Positions 1 to 8,161 of a stretch of DNA of 64,000 nt are shown here, in pieces. Each line of letters starts with the position of its first letter. The first letter of the stretch is position 1. A program made the translations under genes and the position numbers. The notes beneath the pieces are model-generated. The model was not told where the DNA came from. It saw only the letters and a list, made by a program, of their open reading frames with translations, and made no database searches. This DNA comes from Lentisphaerota bacterium (lineage in GTDB: Bacteria > Verrucomicrobiota > Lentisphaeria > Victivallales > Victivallaceae): NCBI GenBank assembly GCA_015061605.1, contig SUWH01000006.1:40879-104878 (forward strand), written 5' to 3'.

Positions 1-81
1 CCAGTACCACGGATTTGCCCGTGTGCCGTCACCCAAACCGCCAACGATTTGCGGAGTACCTTTTTTGAATATACTTATCAT
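1..81 (-). CDS. Partial CDS, N-terminus of an unknown protein (last visible gene of the minus-strand operon)
   Basis: The 5' end of a gene that runs off the left edge; about 27 residues are visible, beginning MISIFKKGTPQIVGG. Its ATG (81-79) overlaps the TGA of the upstream LamG gene in an ATGA arrangement, which implies translational coupling. The start MISIFKKG resembles the start of the upstream gene product (MSISLFKK), so the two may be paralogous members of a surface or tail protein series. No function can be assigned from this fragment. Confidence 0.6.
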   Translation of the reverse strand, partial: MISIFKKGTPQIVGGLGDGTRANPWYW

Positions 82-809
82 ATTTTGAACTCCTTTGACA
101 GCATTTTGACTTCTTCATCCGTCAATGCCCGGTTATAGATGCGGCAGGCGGCAACGTGTCCTTTTATGTAAAGTCCGCTGTTGTTGGATACGCCGCCGAT
201 GTCTATTTGCGTAAGTGAAGTCTCCAATTTCGCAGTCGGGAACGCTTCATTGGCTGTCATATTGCCATTGACGTAGAACCTCAATAACGAGCCATCGTAT
301 ACACCAACTATATGATGCCAAGCGTTTGCATTGTATACAGGGCGATTGCTCGGCGCAGAATTGCCTGAACACGCGATGTACACGGTCTGACCTGAATTGG
401 CATCTATGTCAATGCCATAATACCTGTTTGCGGCTCTGTTACCATAACCAAACGCATACCCATCAAAATCGGTATCGGCGGCAGGTCTTACCCACGCTGA
501 AATCGTTCTGGGAGATGAGCCGGACGGCAAGCCGTTAAGGTCATTCGACCATATCACACCATTGTAGAAGTATGCACATGGTATGCCATCAACTGTCTCA
601 TAAGTTACCGTACCTGATTTGCTCAAGCCCTGTCCGGTAACAGCTATTGAAGCATCTTTATCCAATGGCAGATAGAAAACCAACCCATCTTCAGGCATCA
701 GACGTACAATACTGCATCCGGCTTCGGCGGCGGTATCGTATTTCAGAGGATACCCGAAAGCATCGAAGCCGGAACCGGGAATACTTTTTTTAAACAGGCT
801 GATTGACAT
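78..809 (-). CDS. LamG / concanavalin A-like lectin domain protein
   Basis: A protein of about 243 residues whose C-terminal two thirds reads like a LamG/ConA-like jelly roll: GLVFYLPLD near residue 45, then RTISAWVRP, NAWHHIVGVYDGS, LRFYVNGN and a final ACRIYNRALTDEEV. That closing motif is typical of LamG domains in secreted or phage-tail adhesins. The ATG at 809 was chosen over in-frame upstream starts because it follows a purine-rich GGGGGA and gives a sensible N-terminus (MSISLFKK). The gene overlaps the preceding gene by 20 bp and the next by 4 bp. No signal peptide is evident, which fits a tail-fibre-like or otherwise non-Sec-exported protein. The ligand is unknown. Confidence 0.75.
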   Translation of the reverse strand: MSISLFKKSIPGSGFDAFGYPLKYDTAAEAGCSIVRLMPEDGLVFYLPLDKDASIAVTGQGLSKSGTVTYETVDGIPCAYFYNGVIWSNDLNGLPSGSSPRTISAWVRPAADTDFDGYAFGYGNRAANRYYGIDIDANSGQTVYIACSGNSAPSNRPVYNANAWHHIVGVYDGSLLRFYVNGNMTANEAFPTAKLETSLTQIDIGGVSNNSGLYIKGHVAACRIYNRALTDEEVKMLSKEFKI

Positions 810-1095
810 TTGCAGTTTCCCCCGCTTCCGGTACGACAGTTTGCGCTTCTTTCCAAGCGGCAAGGTCTTGTTTGAGCTGTTTGATACCGACCGTCTGTCC
901 GGCAAAAGCCTTGTCCAGCATATCTTTAGCAAAGGGGTCAAGACTTGTCCAGCCAAACATGGCGCAGACTTCGGCGATGACTTCTTCACGATTGAGCTGC
1001 AGAGATTTTTCTTTTGCCGCTTTGGCACGGAGCTTCATCAATTCAGCTTGTCTTGCCGCTTCCATACGGAGTTTGTGTGCAATAGTGCCTGACAT
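790..1095 (-). CDS. Small conserved-looking hypothetical protein
   Basis: A 101-residue, charged, probably helical protein starting MSGTIAHKLRMEAARQAEL, with a Lys/Arg/Glu-rich first 40 residues. The middle (MFGWTSLDPFAKDMLDKAFAG) looks like a small helical fold, and the tail is Pro/Gln-rich. It starts 2 bp after the stop of the upstream gene and overlaps the downstream LamG gene by 20 bp, so it is clearly part of the operon. I do not recognise the family. By position it could be a small chaperone-like or structural accessory protein; that is inference only. Confidence 0.6.
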   Translation of the reverse strand: MSGTIAHKLRMEAARQAELMKLRAKAAKEKSLQLNREEVIAEVCAMFGWTSLDPFAKDMLDKAFAGQTVGIKQLKQDLAAWKEAQTVVPEAGETANVNQPV

Positions 1096-1097
1096 GA

Positions 1098-1388
1098 TTA
1101 CACCGCCAGTTCTGCCGCTGAAACCATGATTTTTACTCCGGAAGCGGTCGCATTGACTGTGAAACTTTCTCCGGTCGGCAAGTTGATTTTATTGTCAAGG
1201 ACAATGGTGTCTCCGGCATCAATGGTAAATCCGGCAGAAAATCCGGTGGAAAAATTGAGCGTGACTTCCCCGCCATTCTCCCCTCCGTTGAGCATAATTG
1301 ACATGATGGAAAGCTCCGTACCGCTTGAAGCAGTACAGACGGTAACATCAGAATTTTCAGTAGTGGTTGCAACAAAATTTTTCAACAT
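1098..1388 (-). CDS. Small beta-rich hypothetical protein
   Basis: A 96-residue protein beginning MLKNFVATTTENSDVTVCTA, with alternating hydrophobic and Ser/Thr residues (LNFSTGFSAGFTIDAGDTIV) that suggest an all-beta fold. The length and pattern recall small phage-tail or adhesin beta-sandwich proteins, but no family is recognised. A good Shine-Dalgarno (AAAGGAAA) lies 6-10 nt before the ATG. It lies 17 bp downstream of the collagen-like gene and 2 bp before the next gene. Confidence 0.6.
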   Translation of the reverse strand: MLKNFVATTTENSDVTVCTASSGTELSIMSIMLNGGENGGEVTLNFSTGFSAGFTIDAGDTIVLDNKINLPTGESFTVNATASGVKIMVSAAELAV

Positions 1389-1405
1389 GATATATTTCCT
1401 TTCAA

Positions 1406-2674
1406 TTATCCAAAGACCAGCGAAAACGCGACCGCCTTACCAACGCTCACATCGCCATCAGCTCCGCGATCGCCCTTGTCACCTTTTTCACCTTTGTCTC
1501 CTTTGTCTCCTTTTTCTCCTTGCACTCCGGGTTCTCCCGGGTCACCTTTTTCACCTTGCGGCCCGGGTTCTCCCGGGTCACCTTTTTCACCTTTTTCGCC
1601 CTGCACTCCGGGGGCACCGGTATCGCCTTTGTCACCCTTATCTCCTTTGAATTGGACCCCATTCGACCAATCACCCGAAGATGAAGAATTTTTTATGTAC
1701 ACGCAACCGTTATCAGTAGCAAGGTAGCTGAATCCTGCGACTTCAGAATCATAGATAGAACGGTCAACTAAAGTTCCACTGGCATCAATGGTAAAAGCCG
1801 CACCGCGATCTCCTTTTTCACCTTTTTCTCCTTGCGGTCCGGGTTCTCCCGGGGTTCCCTTTTCCCCCTTCTCCCCCGGTTCACCTTTTTCACCTTTTTC
1901 TCCTTTTTCACCCTGTATTCCCGGCTTGCCATCGGCTCCCTGCGGTCCCGGAAGCATGGCGACAGGAGGGCTCCACATTGCATCCAATCCGGCAATACGC
2001 TGACGGAAAAAAAGATCGTTTTCATTTTGCGTGGTGTGCCAGTTGCTCTCGCCATCTGCAGAAAATTGGAATTCCACCGGATTGCTCATATTTTCGGCAA
2101 GCTGATCATTTAACTCATTCCGGATACCGTCACTGCGTTCATTGAGCATGGCCAGAGTCTGGACAGCGGTATAATAAGCCGGATCATTGGCGATGACTTC
2201 GTCGGCTTCACCAAGAAAAACCCGGCTGCGGATGGAAATATCAAACTGCCAGGCAAAAACGGTCATGCCGTCAGTATCAACGCCGCCGATTTCAGCACGG
2301 AAATTGCAACTTTCCTGTCCGGCAACGGCAGCAATGATTTTTTCGGTCGCGCTGTTTTCAAGTTCAACAACAAGGATGTTATGTCCTGCATCATCTTTTG
2401 CCAGTTCGATCCCGCTGTATTTCAGCAATGCCGGAGCATTGGAGTTGCGGTTATTGGTATCCAGAGCCAAATAGTAAGCTGCGGTATTGATGCTTTCTGC
2501 CGGATAGACGGTAAGTTCACCGCCGTCCGGGCCGGAATCGCCCCGCAGATCAAATTCCATCCGGACGGCAGTACCGAGCATGATTTCCAGTTCGACACCG
2601 GTGGCGGAACCATTTTCGTCTGTAATTGCGGCTCCGTTGCTTTTTATCTGTAATATTGAATGTATGATTTGCAT
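1406..2674 (-). CDS. Collagen-like triple-helix repeat protein
   Basis: About 422 residues. The N-terminal ~220 residues (MQIIHSILQIKSNGAAITD...) resemble a phage baseplate or tail-fibre N-terminal region. They are followed by two blocks of Gly-X-Y repeats rich in GEKGEKG, GPQGEKG and GDKGDKG units, separated by a non-collagen segment of about 50 residues (TIDASGTLVDRSIYD). Bacterial collagen-like repeats form trimeric stalks in phage tail fibres and surface adhesins. The ATG at 2674 was preferred because AGGAA lies just upstream; the longer in-frame reading lacks one. A short C-terminus (DVSVGKAVAFSLVFG) follows the last repeats. Expect repeat-length variation between strains. Confidence 0.85.
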   Translation of the reverse strand: MQIIHSILQIKSNGAAITDENGSATGVELEIMLGTAVRMEFDLRGDSGPDGGELTVYPAESINTAAYYLALDTNNRNSNAPALLKYSGIELAKDDAGHNILVVELENSATEKIIAAVAGQESCNFRAEIGGVDTDGMTVFAWQFDISIRSRVFLGEADEVIANDPAYYTAVQTLAMLNERSDGIRNELNDQLAENMSNPVEFQFSADGESNWHTTQNENDLFFRQRIAGLDAMWSPPVAMLPGPQGADGKPGIQGEKGEKGEKGEPGEKGEKGTPGEPGPQGEKGEKGDRGAAFTIDASGTLVDRSIYDSEVAGFSYLATDNGCVYIKNSSSSGDWSNGVQFKGDKGDKGDTGAPGVQGEKGEKGDPGEPGPQGEKGDPGEPGVQGEKGDKGDKGEKGDKGDRGADGDVSVGKAVAFSLVFG

Positions 2675-2684
2675 AAAGTTCCTT

Positions 2685-3644
2685 TCAGTCAAGATATTTA
2701 TAGTTTGGCGGCGGGAAATTTCCCTCATTCAGCAGAACTTCGGTCAAAGTATCTACCTGACGTAACATTGAATGGTAATATTTATAATCGCCCCAGGTTT
2801 TGTAATATTCCAGATCGCGGGAAATGTCATCATGCCACGGGAGTGTGGTATCTGATGCTGTTCCGGTAAAACTTATCTCCGTGACACCGGAGATGGTATG
2901 ATCGTATTCCTGCGCCTGCGTTCCGGAGAGGAGAGGGCGGGTCAACTGCTTATGTATCCGGGTGGAATATCTGCCTTTCCAATTTCCATGAAGTTCCTGA
3001 CTCATCTGATTGTCCCAGGTGTCAAAGGCATTCTGGGCGAAACGGCGGTTGAACTCACATCTCAAATACTCTTTGTATTTTCCGTAAACGGCGCATCCCG
3101 GCAATCCGCCTTCGCCATAATCGACAGTCTCATCGACTGACGGGCGGTCATTGTCGTAAGCTGATTCAGAGCTCCATTTCAACAAGCGGGATTGGCAATT
3201 TTGCACACCGAGACCATATACGCTGTAAAGGATCACATTGTTGAGCAAATGATAACATGCCCGGACAAAATTACCGTCCGAAATCAGATGCGGGGGTGTC
3301 TGCCAAAATCCTGCCGGATCGATCCCGGCGGAAGTCAATTCGGCGGTGATACCGTTTTGCACTTCCTCTGAATCATATTCAAGTTTGTCAAACGGTCGCC
3401 AATTGCCTGACCAGATACCGAAATTTTTCACCGGAAAGTGCATCGCATACAACGTGGCGATATGAAGTTTGATGTAACTTATCTTATTTTTTACCTGACT
3501 TGCAGTCGCCGGAAGCGGAATAAATTCAAATCCTGTTCCTTCAGTATTTTTTGCAGGCATCATATAATTATAGCGTTCAATGATCACTTCGGTCAGCCGG
3601 TTCAATGCCGGAACGATTCCGACGGGAGTATCCAGCCAATTCAC
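2685..3644 (-). CDS. Hypothetical protein, operon member
   Basis: About 319 residues, rich in Trp and Tyr (WDNQMSQELHGNWKGRY, DLEYYKTWGDYKYYH), with no signal peptide or membrane segment. I do not recognise the family. The GTG at 3644 is preferred over the GTG at 3653 because GGAGG lies 8 nt upstream of it and sits on top of the longer start. With this start the gene overlaps the upstream stop in a GTGA arrangement. The aromatic composition and its place ahead of the collagen-like gene fit a structural or adaptor protein of a tail or fibre; that is inference. Confidence 0.6.
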   Translation of the reverse strand: MNWLDTPVGIVPALNRLTEVIIERYNYMMPAKNTEGTGFEFIPLPATASQVKNKISYIKLHIATLYAMHFPVKNFGIWSGNWRPFDKLEYDSEEVQNGITAELTSAGIDPAGFWQTPPHLISDGNFVRACYHLLNNVILYSVYGLGVQNCQSRLLKWSSESAYDNDRPSVDETVDYGEGGLPGCAVYGKYKEYLRCEFNRRFAQNAFDTWDNQMSQELHGNWKGRYSTRIHKQLTRPLLSGTQAQEYDHTISGVTEISFTGTASDTTLPWHDDISRDLEYYKTWGDYKYYHSMLRQVDTLTEVLLNEGNFPPPNYKYLD

Positions 3645-4369
3645 AAAAACCACCTCCGTCCGAATTCGATACGTTCATTTGATGTATAATATTGCTCAAC
3701 ATTACCGCTTGCGTAGACCCGCCCGAGTTCAACATAATCGAAGTATCCCTGCGGGGGTGCCTGACCGGATAATTGAATTACCACCGAATATTTCCCGTCA
3801 TTACAACATGCATAAAGCCGTATGACATCAGTATTGATATTATCCGGAACTGTTACCGTCTGCACCGGTATTTCTCCTTTGAAATCGACACTTCCGGCAT
3901 AATCGGAGTTGCCGTAACGGACTTCAAAAGTGCGGTTTCCGATATAACGGATGGCAAACTGTCCGGAATATGCCGGGTCTGCTGCCGAAGCATATCCGAG
4001 AATTATCACTCCCGGAGTCTCCGGAGTTCCGCGGTAAATTATCTGTGCCTTTCCGGAATCAGCGGCAGTCAGACCGTTTGCCGATGGAACGGCATAATCT
4101 CCCGAACCTCCGTAAATAAATGCCTTGACAATACCGGTAAGTACGACATTGCCGTAAGTGCCGGGGATGATATTTTCGGCGGCGATCCCCCATAACTCCT
4201 CATCGGAAGCGGCCGGAACGGCGCAAAGTATGCCGGGGTGTGTTTCTTCCATGCAGATAACCGCGACAGCGCTTCCGGCGGTGATGAGCAGAGTTCCGGT
4301 ATTGAGGAGCTGGATTGCGCTGCGGTTTGCCGCCGGGAAGGATATTTCAGTTTGTTCAGAAAAATACAT
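3641..4369 (-). CDS. Hypothetical beta-rich protein, operon member
   Basis: About 242 residues starting MYFSEQTEISFPAANRS. The sequence is dominated by alternating beta-type patterns (LLITAGSAVAVICME, FAIRYIGNRTFEVRYG, KYSVVIQLSGQAPPQG), suggesting one or two beta-sandwich domains. The ATG at 4369 follows GGAGGCGGAG and was chosen over a long upstream in-frame extension that is basic and low in coding character. It ends in a GTGA overlap with the next gene. No family is recognised. Confidence 0.6.
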   Translation of the reverse strand: MYFSEQTEISFPAANRSAIQLLNTGTLLITAGSAVAVICMEETHPGILCAVPAASDEELWGIAAENIIPGTYGNVVLTGIVKAFIYGGSGDYAVPSANGLTAADSGKAQIIYRGTPETPGVIILGYASAADPAYSGQFAIRYIGNRTFEVRYGNSDYAGSVDFKGEIPVQTVTVPDNINTDVIRLYACCNDGKYSVVIQLSGQAPPQGYFDYVELGRVYASGNVEQYYTSNERIEFGRRWFL

Positions 4370-4386
4370 AAGCTCCGCCTCCGCAC

Positions 4387-5214
4387 TCAAATATCCAGAG
4401 CTGAAAAGTTGGCGTAATCGTAAATGCGGCTTTCGTAAACTCCGGCTGAAATCAATGAATTTTGAGCATTTCTCCGGGGGATCTCCCAGACGGTGTTCCA
4501 CATCGAAACCGGTTCCACTTTGAGTTGGTGCCGCTCCAGAGTGCCCAGCGGCCGGATCTTGAAAACGTACTTTATATCGACCAGTTTCTGCCCTTTTGCA
4601 TTGGTGTAAGAGGGGGAGAGGGAGGCTTTGACGAACAGCACTTCTCCGGTCGCCCAGCCGTGGAATTTTTTGAGATTTATTTTTCCGGCGGTGGCAAAGA
4701 CGGCACGTTTGAATGAGTTGTTGATGTGGCTTTCTCTGAAAGTTGCAATACATGTTTCCTGAAGTTCCGGCATTTCCGCCCAGCAGCCGTTGATGCAGCC
4801 GTCGCCGTCAGAATTTCCATCCCAGCGGAGCAAGGTTCCCGGATCGGGCGGAACGATCTCCGGTCGCGGTTGATAAATTTTGACCAGTTCTTTGGCTTCA
4901 AAGATTTTTTCTGTTGAACAACTGACCTCAAACTGCCATATCCGGTCGCCGTTTTCTTTGGTTTCGCTCGTTTGCGGCAGGGAATATTTGACCTCGAACT
5001 CATAAGTACCATTCCCCGGCACCCGTACCAGTTCCACGGTATTTTTGCGGGCGCGGCCCATATATTGCGGAGCTGTTGCATTGACCAGTTCAAATGCTTC
5101 GGTGCGCTGATCGAGGTTGCCGGGGCCGCAAACCAGATAATTCAGCGTTGCTCCGGTACATATTCCGGAACGGTCGACTGTTTGCCGGACAGAGAGTTTT
5201 CGTTGGATCTGCAT
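4387..5214 (-). CDS. Hypothetical protein, first gene of the minus-strand operon
   Basis: A 275-residue protein starting MQIQRKLSVRQTVDRSG, preceded by a near-ideal Shine-Dalgarno (AAGGAGG, 7 nt spacing). It has no clear signal peptide. It contains beta-type segments (GTYEFEVKYSLPQ, DRIWQFEVSCSTEK) and a GNSDGDGCINGC segment rich in Asp, Gly and Cys that could bind a metal. It leads an operon of at least eight genes on the minus strand. Family not recognised. Together with its neighbours it may belong to a phage-tail-like or surface-fibre module. Confidence 0.6.
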   Translation of the reverse strand: MQIQRKLSVRQTVDRSGICTGATLNYLVCGPGNLDQRTEAFELVNATAPQYMGRARKNTVELVRVPGNGTYEFEVKYSLPQTSETKENGDRIWQFEVSCSTEKIFEAKELVKIYQPRPEIVPPDPGTLLRWDGNSDGDGCINGCWAEMPELQETCIATFRESHINNSFKRAVFATAGKINLKKFHGWATGEVLFVKASLSPSYTNAKGQKLVDIKYVFKIRPLGTLERHQLKVEPVSMWNTVWEIPRRNAQNSLISAGVYESRIYDYANFSALDI

Positions 5215-5296
5215 GAGATATCCTCCTTGAAATTGGTTTTGTGACCATGCGCAGCACTGTCAACATTTTTCCGGTAAATTTTGTTTTGAGAGCCTG

Positions 5297-5324
5297 TTGA
5301 CAAACCGTTATTTTGCGGTATATT
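5297..5324 (+). promoter_or_regulatory. Sigma70-type promoter for the sialidase-like operon
   Basis: TTGACA (5297-5302) and TATATT (5319-5324) with a 16 nt spacer, 36 bp before the chosen ATG. It lies in the divergent gap between the minus-strand operon and the sialidase-like gene. Confidence 0.75.
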
Positions 5325-5360
5325 ATTGGAATCCGGAAAAATATCAGCAGGGGAAATCAA

Positions 5361-6485
5361 ATGAAAATCATCTTTATTGCAATATCGGCGCTGCTCATCA
5401 TCTCCGCCGGTGCCGGAACAGGAGAAAAAAGTATGAAAATTGAAAAAATCCGTACCGGGATCATCGAACACTCCACCTATCACGGCTGGCCGACCGTCAC
5501 CCGGACCAAAGACAACAAATTGATCGCGGTTTGTTCCGGCAACCGGCAGAAACATGTCTGTCCCTACGGCAGAGTATGGATGTATGTTTCAAGTGACAAC
5601 GGAGTGTCGTGGCAGGGACCGCAAGCGCTCTCCTCCGGTCCGCTGGACGACCGCGATGCGGGCATCTGTCAGGCGGCGGACGGCAGTCTGCTGGTGAACT
5701 ATTTTACCAGTACTTCAGCAATTTTCCGTGCCAAACGGTTGAGTAAAGAGTGGAAAGCGGTCGCGGAAAAGATCAATCTTATCACTTTGAGACAGGAACA
5801 CGGTTTCTGGATGCGCCGCTCCACTGACGGCGGCAGAAGTTGGAGCAAAAAGTACCGCACTCCCGTTTACAGCCCCCACGGTCCGGTGCTGATGAAAGAC
5901 GGAACTTTGTTTTTCCCCGGACAGAAACAGGGCAGTCTGGCGGGTGAAATCACCGGTACTCCGGAATACGGAGTTGCCTTTTCCAAAGATAACGGCATCA
6001 CATGGCAGATCGTTTCGACCATTCCGCTTCCTGCCGGACACGATATCCGCAAGATCCACGAAATACATGGCATTGAAGCCCCTGACGGTACTTTGATCGT
6101 CCAGTACCGCAACCATAACTGCTCCGACCTGGGTGAAACGTGGCAGAGTGAATCTGCTGACTGCGGCAAAAGTTGGAGCAAACCCCGTTTTATCTGTAAA
6201 GGTTTCCCGACTCATTTACAGACTTTCGGCAAAGACAAAATGATCATGACCTATACCTACCGTCTGAACCCCTACGGTATAAGGGCGCGGATATCGGATG
6301 ATTCCGGCAAAAACTGGAGCGGTGAAATCATCCTCTCTGATGACGGAAAAAGCTGGGATCTGGGATATCCATCCACCGTGGAGCTTGCCGATGGAACGCT
6401 CTTTACTCTGTGGTACGAAAACCGGGGCAAAGGCGGCGCCAAACTGCGTTATCTCAACTGGAAATTCCAGGGGGAAAAAAGATGA
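5361..6485 (+). CDS. Sialidase-like exo-glycosidase (BNR / Asp-box beta-propeller)
   Basis: A 374-residue exported protein: a hydrophobic signal peptide (MKIIFIAISALLIISAGAG) followed by a six-bladed propeller marked by at least five Asp boxes (SSDNGVSW, STDGGRSW, SKDNGITW, SADCGKSW, SDDSGKNW). This is the fold of GH33 sialidases and related exo-enzymes. The Arg triad and Tyr/Glu pair cannot be assigned safely by eye, so the exact sugar removed (sialic acid or another acidic sugar) is open. The ATG at 5361 follows CAGGGGAAA and starts directly at the signal peptide. The gene is translationally coupled (ATGA) to the next, suggesting joint action on one glycan. Confidence 0.8.
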   Translation: MKIIFIAISALLIISAGAGTGEKSMKIEKIRTGIIEHSTYHGWPTVTRTKDNKLIAVCSGNRQKHVCPYGRVWMYVSSDNGVSWQGPQALSSGPLDDRDAGICQAADGSLLVNYFTSTSAIFRAKRLSKEWKAVAEKINLITLRQEHGFWMRRSTDGGRSWSKKYRTPVYSPHGPVLMKDGTLFFPGQKQGSLAGEITGTPEYGVAFSKDNGITWQIVSTIPLPAGHDIRKIHEIHGIEAPDGTLIVQYRNHNCSDLGETWQSESADCGKSWSKPRFICKGFPTHLQTFGKDKMIMTYTYRLNPYGIRARISDDSGKNWSGEIILSDDGKSWDLGYPSTVELADGTLFTLWYENRGKGGAKLRYLNWKFQGEKR

Positions 6486-7897
6486 GAATGTCAAAAATAA
6501 TCACCTGCGGTATCGCCGGAATGCTTACTTTTTCCGGTATCGCCGCCCAGATCGAAACAGTGGAAAAAAAGTCTATGGATCAAATTTATGATGTGACCGG
6601 AAAACGTGAACTTTTTATCGACAATTTTCTCATCGAAAACAGCCGTGCATTGAATTTCAAACAGCACAGTCCGGCGGAGCTGCCCAGTTGTTCCAATAAG
6701 CCGATCGGTCATTACAACACCATTTTAAAGCAGCCTGACGGCACATATTTATATTATTACCGGGGTGTGGACAGCGTTTACAAAGGTAAAATCTACAACA
6801 ATCACCCCGGCGAATATGTGGGAGTAGCCGCCAGTAAAGACGGAGTGAAGTGGGAAATTCCCGACTTCAAACTTTTTCCCGGGCAACCGGTTCCCGGGAA
6901 CGCCATTCTTTACGGTAAAGATGTCATAACCCACAACTTTGTGCCGTTTTACGACACCAATCCGGAGTGTAAACCATCTGAACGTTACAAAGCGGTCGCC
7001 GGAGTCCGGGAGACCAAAGGACTTTTCGCTTTTTATTCTGCTGACGGCATCAATTGGAAGATGTATGAAAAAGCTCCTGTAATGGCGTATGAACCTCAAA
7101 AAACCGGCGGTCACATGTTTGATTCACAGAATGTGGTCTTTTATTCTGAAACCGAAAAGTGCTATGTGATGTACATCCGGGTCTGGAAGACCGTGGATAT
7201 TGCCAAAGGCGTGCGCTCCTTTGCCAAAGTCACCAGTAAAGATTTCATCAATTGGAGCGGAATCGAATTTCTCAAGGTCAACCGCAAGGGCGAACACCTC
7301 TATGTCAGCGGTCTTGCCCCTTACGCCCGCGCACCGCATTACTATGTTGGCGTTGCCACGCGCTATTTCGGCAACCGGGGTTCGGCGACCGATACTGTGC
7401 TGGTTTTCTCCCGCAACGGCAAAGGGATCATCCGTCCAAGTTTTGAAGCGTGGGTGCGTCCCGGACTCGATCCGGAACGGTGGCTCAACCGCATGAACTA
7501 CACCACCTGGGGGATCGTGCAGGAAACTCCGGAATCCATGCTGCTCTACCACAACCGCAAGCATTTGATGTACCGGGTGCGTACTGACGGATTTGTTTCG
7601 CTCCATGCCGGAGTGACTGGCGGAACATTTTTGACCAGAGTTCTGCAGCGTTCCGGTGGAAATCTGGAATTCAATATTTCCACCAGTGCCGGAGGAGCGT
7701 TCCAGTTGGAAGTTTGCGATGAAAACGGCAACCCGATCCCCGGTTACACTTTCAAGGATATGAAAGAGTTTTATGGTGATAAAATTTCGTTTGTGCCGCA
7801 GTGGAAAGGTAAAACCCTCGCTGATCTGCCTGCCGGAAAATTCCGGTTGCGCGGCAAGATGCGCGAATGTGATCTTTTCAGCGTGTCGTTTAAATAA
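6482..7897 (+). CDS. Secreted propeller-type putative glycoside hydrolase
   Basis: About 471 residues with an N-terminal signal peptide (MRMSKIITCGIAGMLTFSGIAAQ). It contains ELFIDNFLIE, YYYRGVDS, EYVGVAASKDGVKWE and FYSADGINWK, the repeated strand signature of five-bladed GH32/GH43/GH130-like propellers common in PVC bacteria. A C-terminal beta domain (FQLEVCDENGNPIPGY) resembles an accessory sandwich. The start overlaps the sialidase stop (ATGA); a second ATG 6 bp downstream is also possible. The substrate is unknown. Coupling to the sialidase suggests a shared glycan target. No terminator follows directly; a repeat-rich spacer separates it from the convergent amidohydrolase. Confidence 0.65.
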   Translation: MRMSKIITCGIAGMLTFSGIAAQIETVEKKSMDQIYDVTGKRELFIDNFLIENSRALNFKQHSPAELPSCSNKPIGHYNTILKQPDGTYLYYYRGVDSVYKGKIYNNHPGEYVGVAASKDGVKWEIPDFKLFPGQPVPGNAILYGKDVITHNFVPFYDTNPECKPSERYKAVAGVRETKGLFAFYSADGINWKMYEKAPVMAYEPQKTGGHMFDSQNVVFYSETEKCYVMYIRVWKTVDIAKGVRSFAKVTSKDFINWSGIEFLKVNRKGEHLYVSGLAPYARAPHYYVGVATRYFGNRGSATDTVLVFSRNGKGIIRPSFEAWVRPGLDPERWLNRMNYTTWGIVQETPESMLLYHNRKHLMYRVRTDGFVSLHAGVTGGTFLTRVLQRSGGNLEFNISTSAGGAFQLEVCDENGNPIPGYTFKDMKEFYGDKISFVPQWKGKTLADLPAGKFRLRGKMRECDLFSVSFK

Positions 7898-7905
7898 GCG
7901 GCAAC

Positions 7906-8158
7906 GCGACCGCTGATTTGCCAAGAGATTGCCCGCGAGTTTCTCCCTGTTCCTCCCGCCGACAGGCGGAACCACCACCAACCTCACGCATGTCGGGGTT
8001 CAGCCCGACGATATGCGCAAAATCCCGTTGCGCCGCAGGGCGGATGGATCGTGCGGCAAGGTCGCCGGTAAATCAAGGCGGTTACGAAGGAGTGTACGAC
8101 TGTACTCGACTGAGTAAGCGACCGCCGATTTGCCAAGAGATTGCCCGCGAGACGCCGC
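7906..8158 (+). repeat. Structured intergenic repeat (copy E1) flanked by a 34 bp direct repeat
   Basis: This 264 bp gap has no gene. A 34 bp sequence at 7906-7939 recurs at 8118-8151 with one mismatch. Between them lie small hairpins (TCGGG/CCCGA near 7994; CCGCC/GGCGG near 7968) and, from about 8031, copy E1 of an element also seen near 23.2 kb and 37.6 kb. Its blocks are a 5' GGCGGATGGATCGTG, then GCGGCAAGGTCG, an inner GTAC/GTAC hairpin (TGTACGACTGTACTC) and a 3' AAGAGATTGC...CGCCGCC. The ends GGGCGG and CCGCCC are mutually complementary. The gap separates convergent genes. Confidence 0.7.
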
Positions 8159-8161
8159 CCT

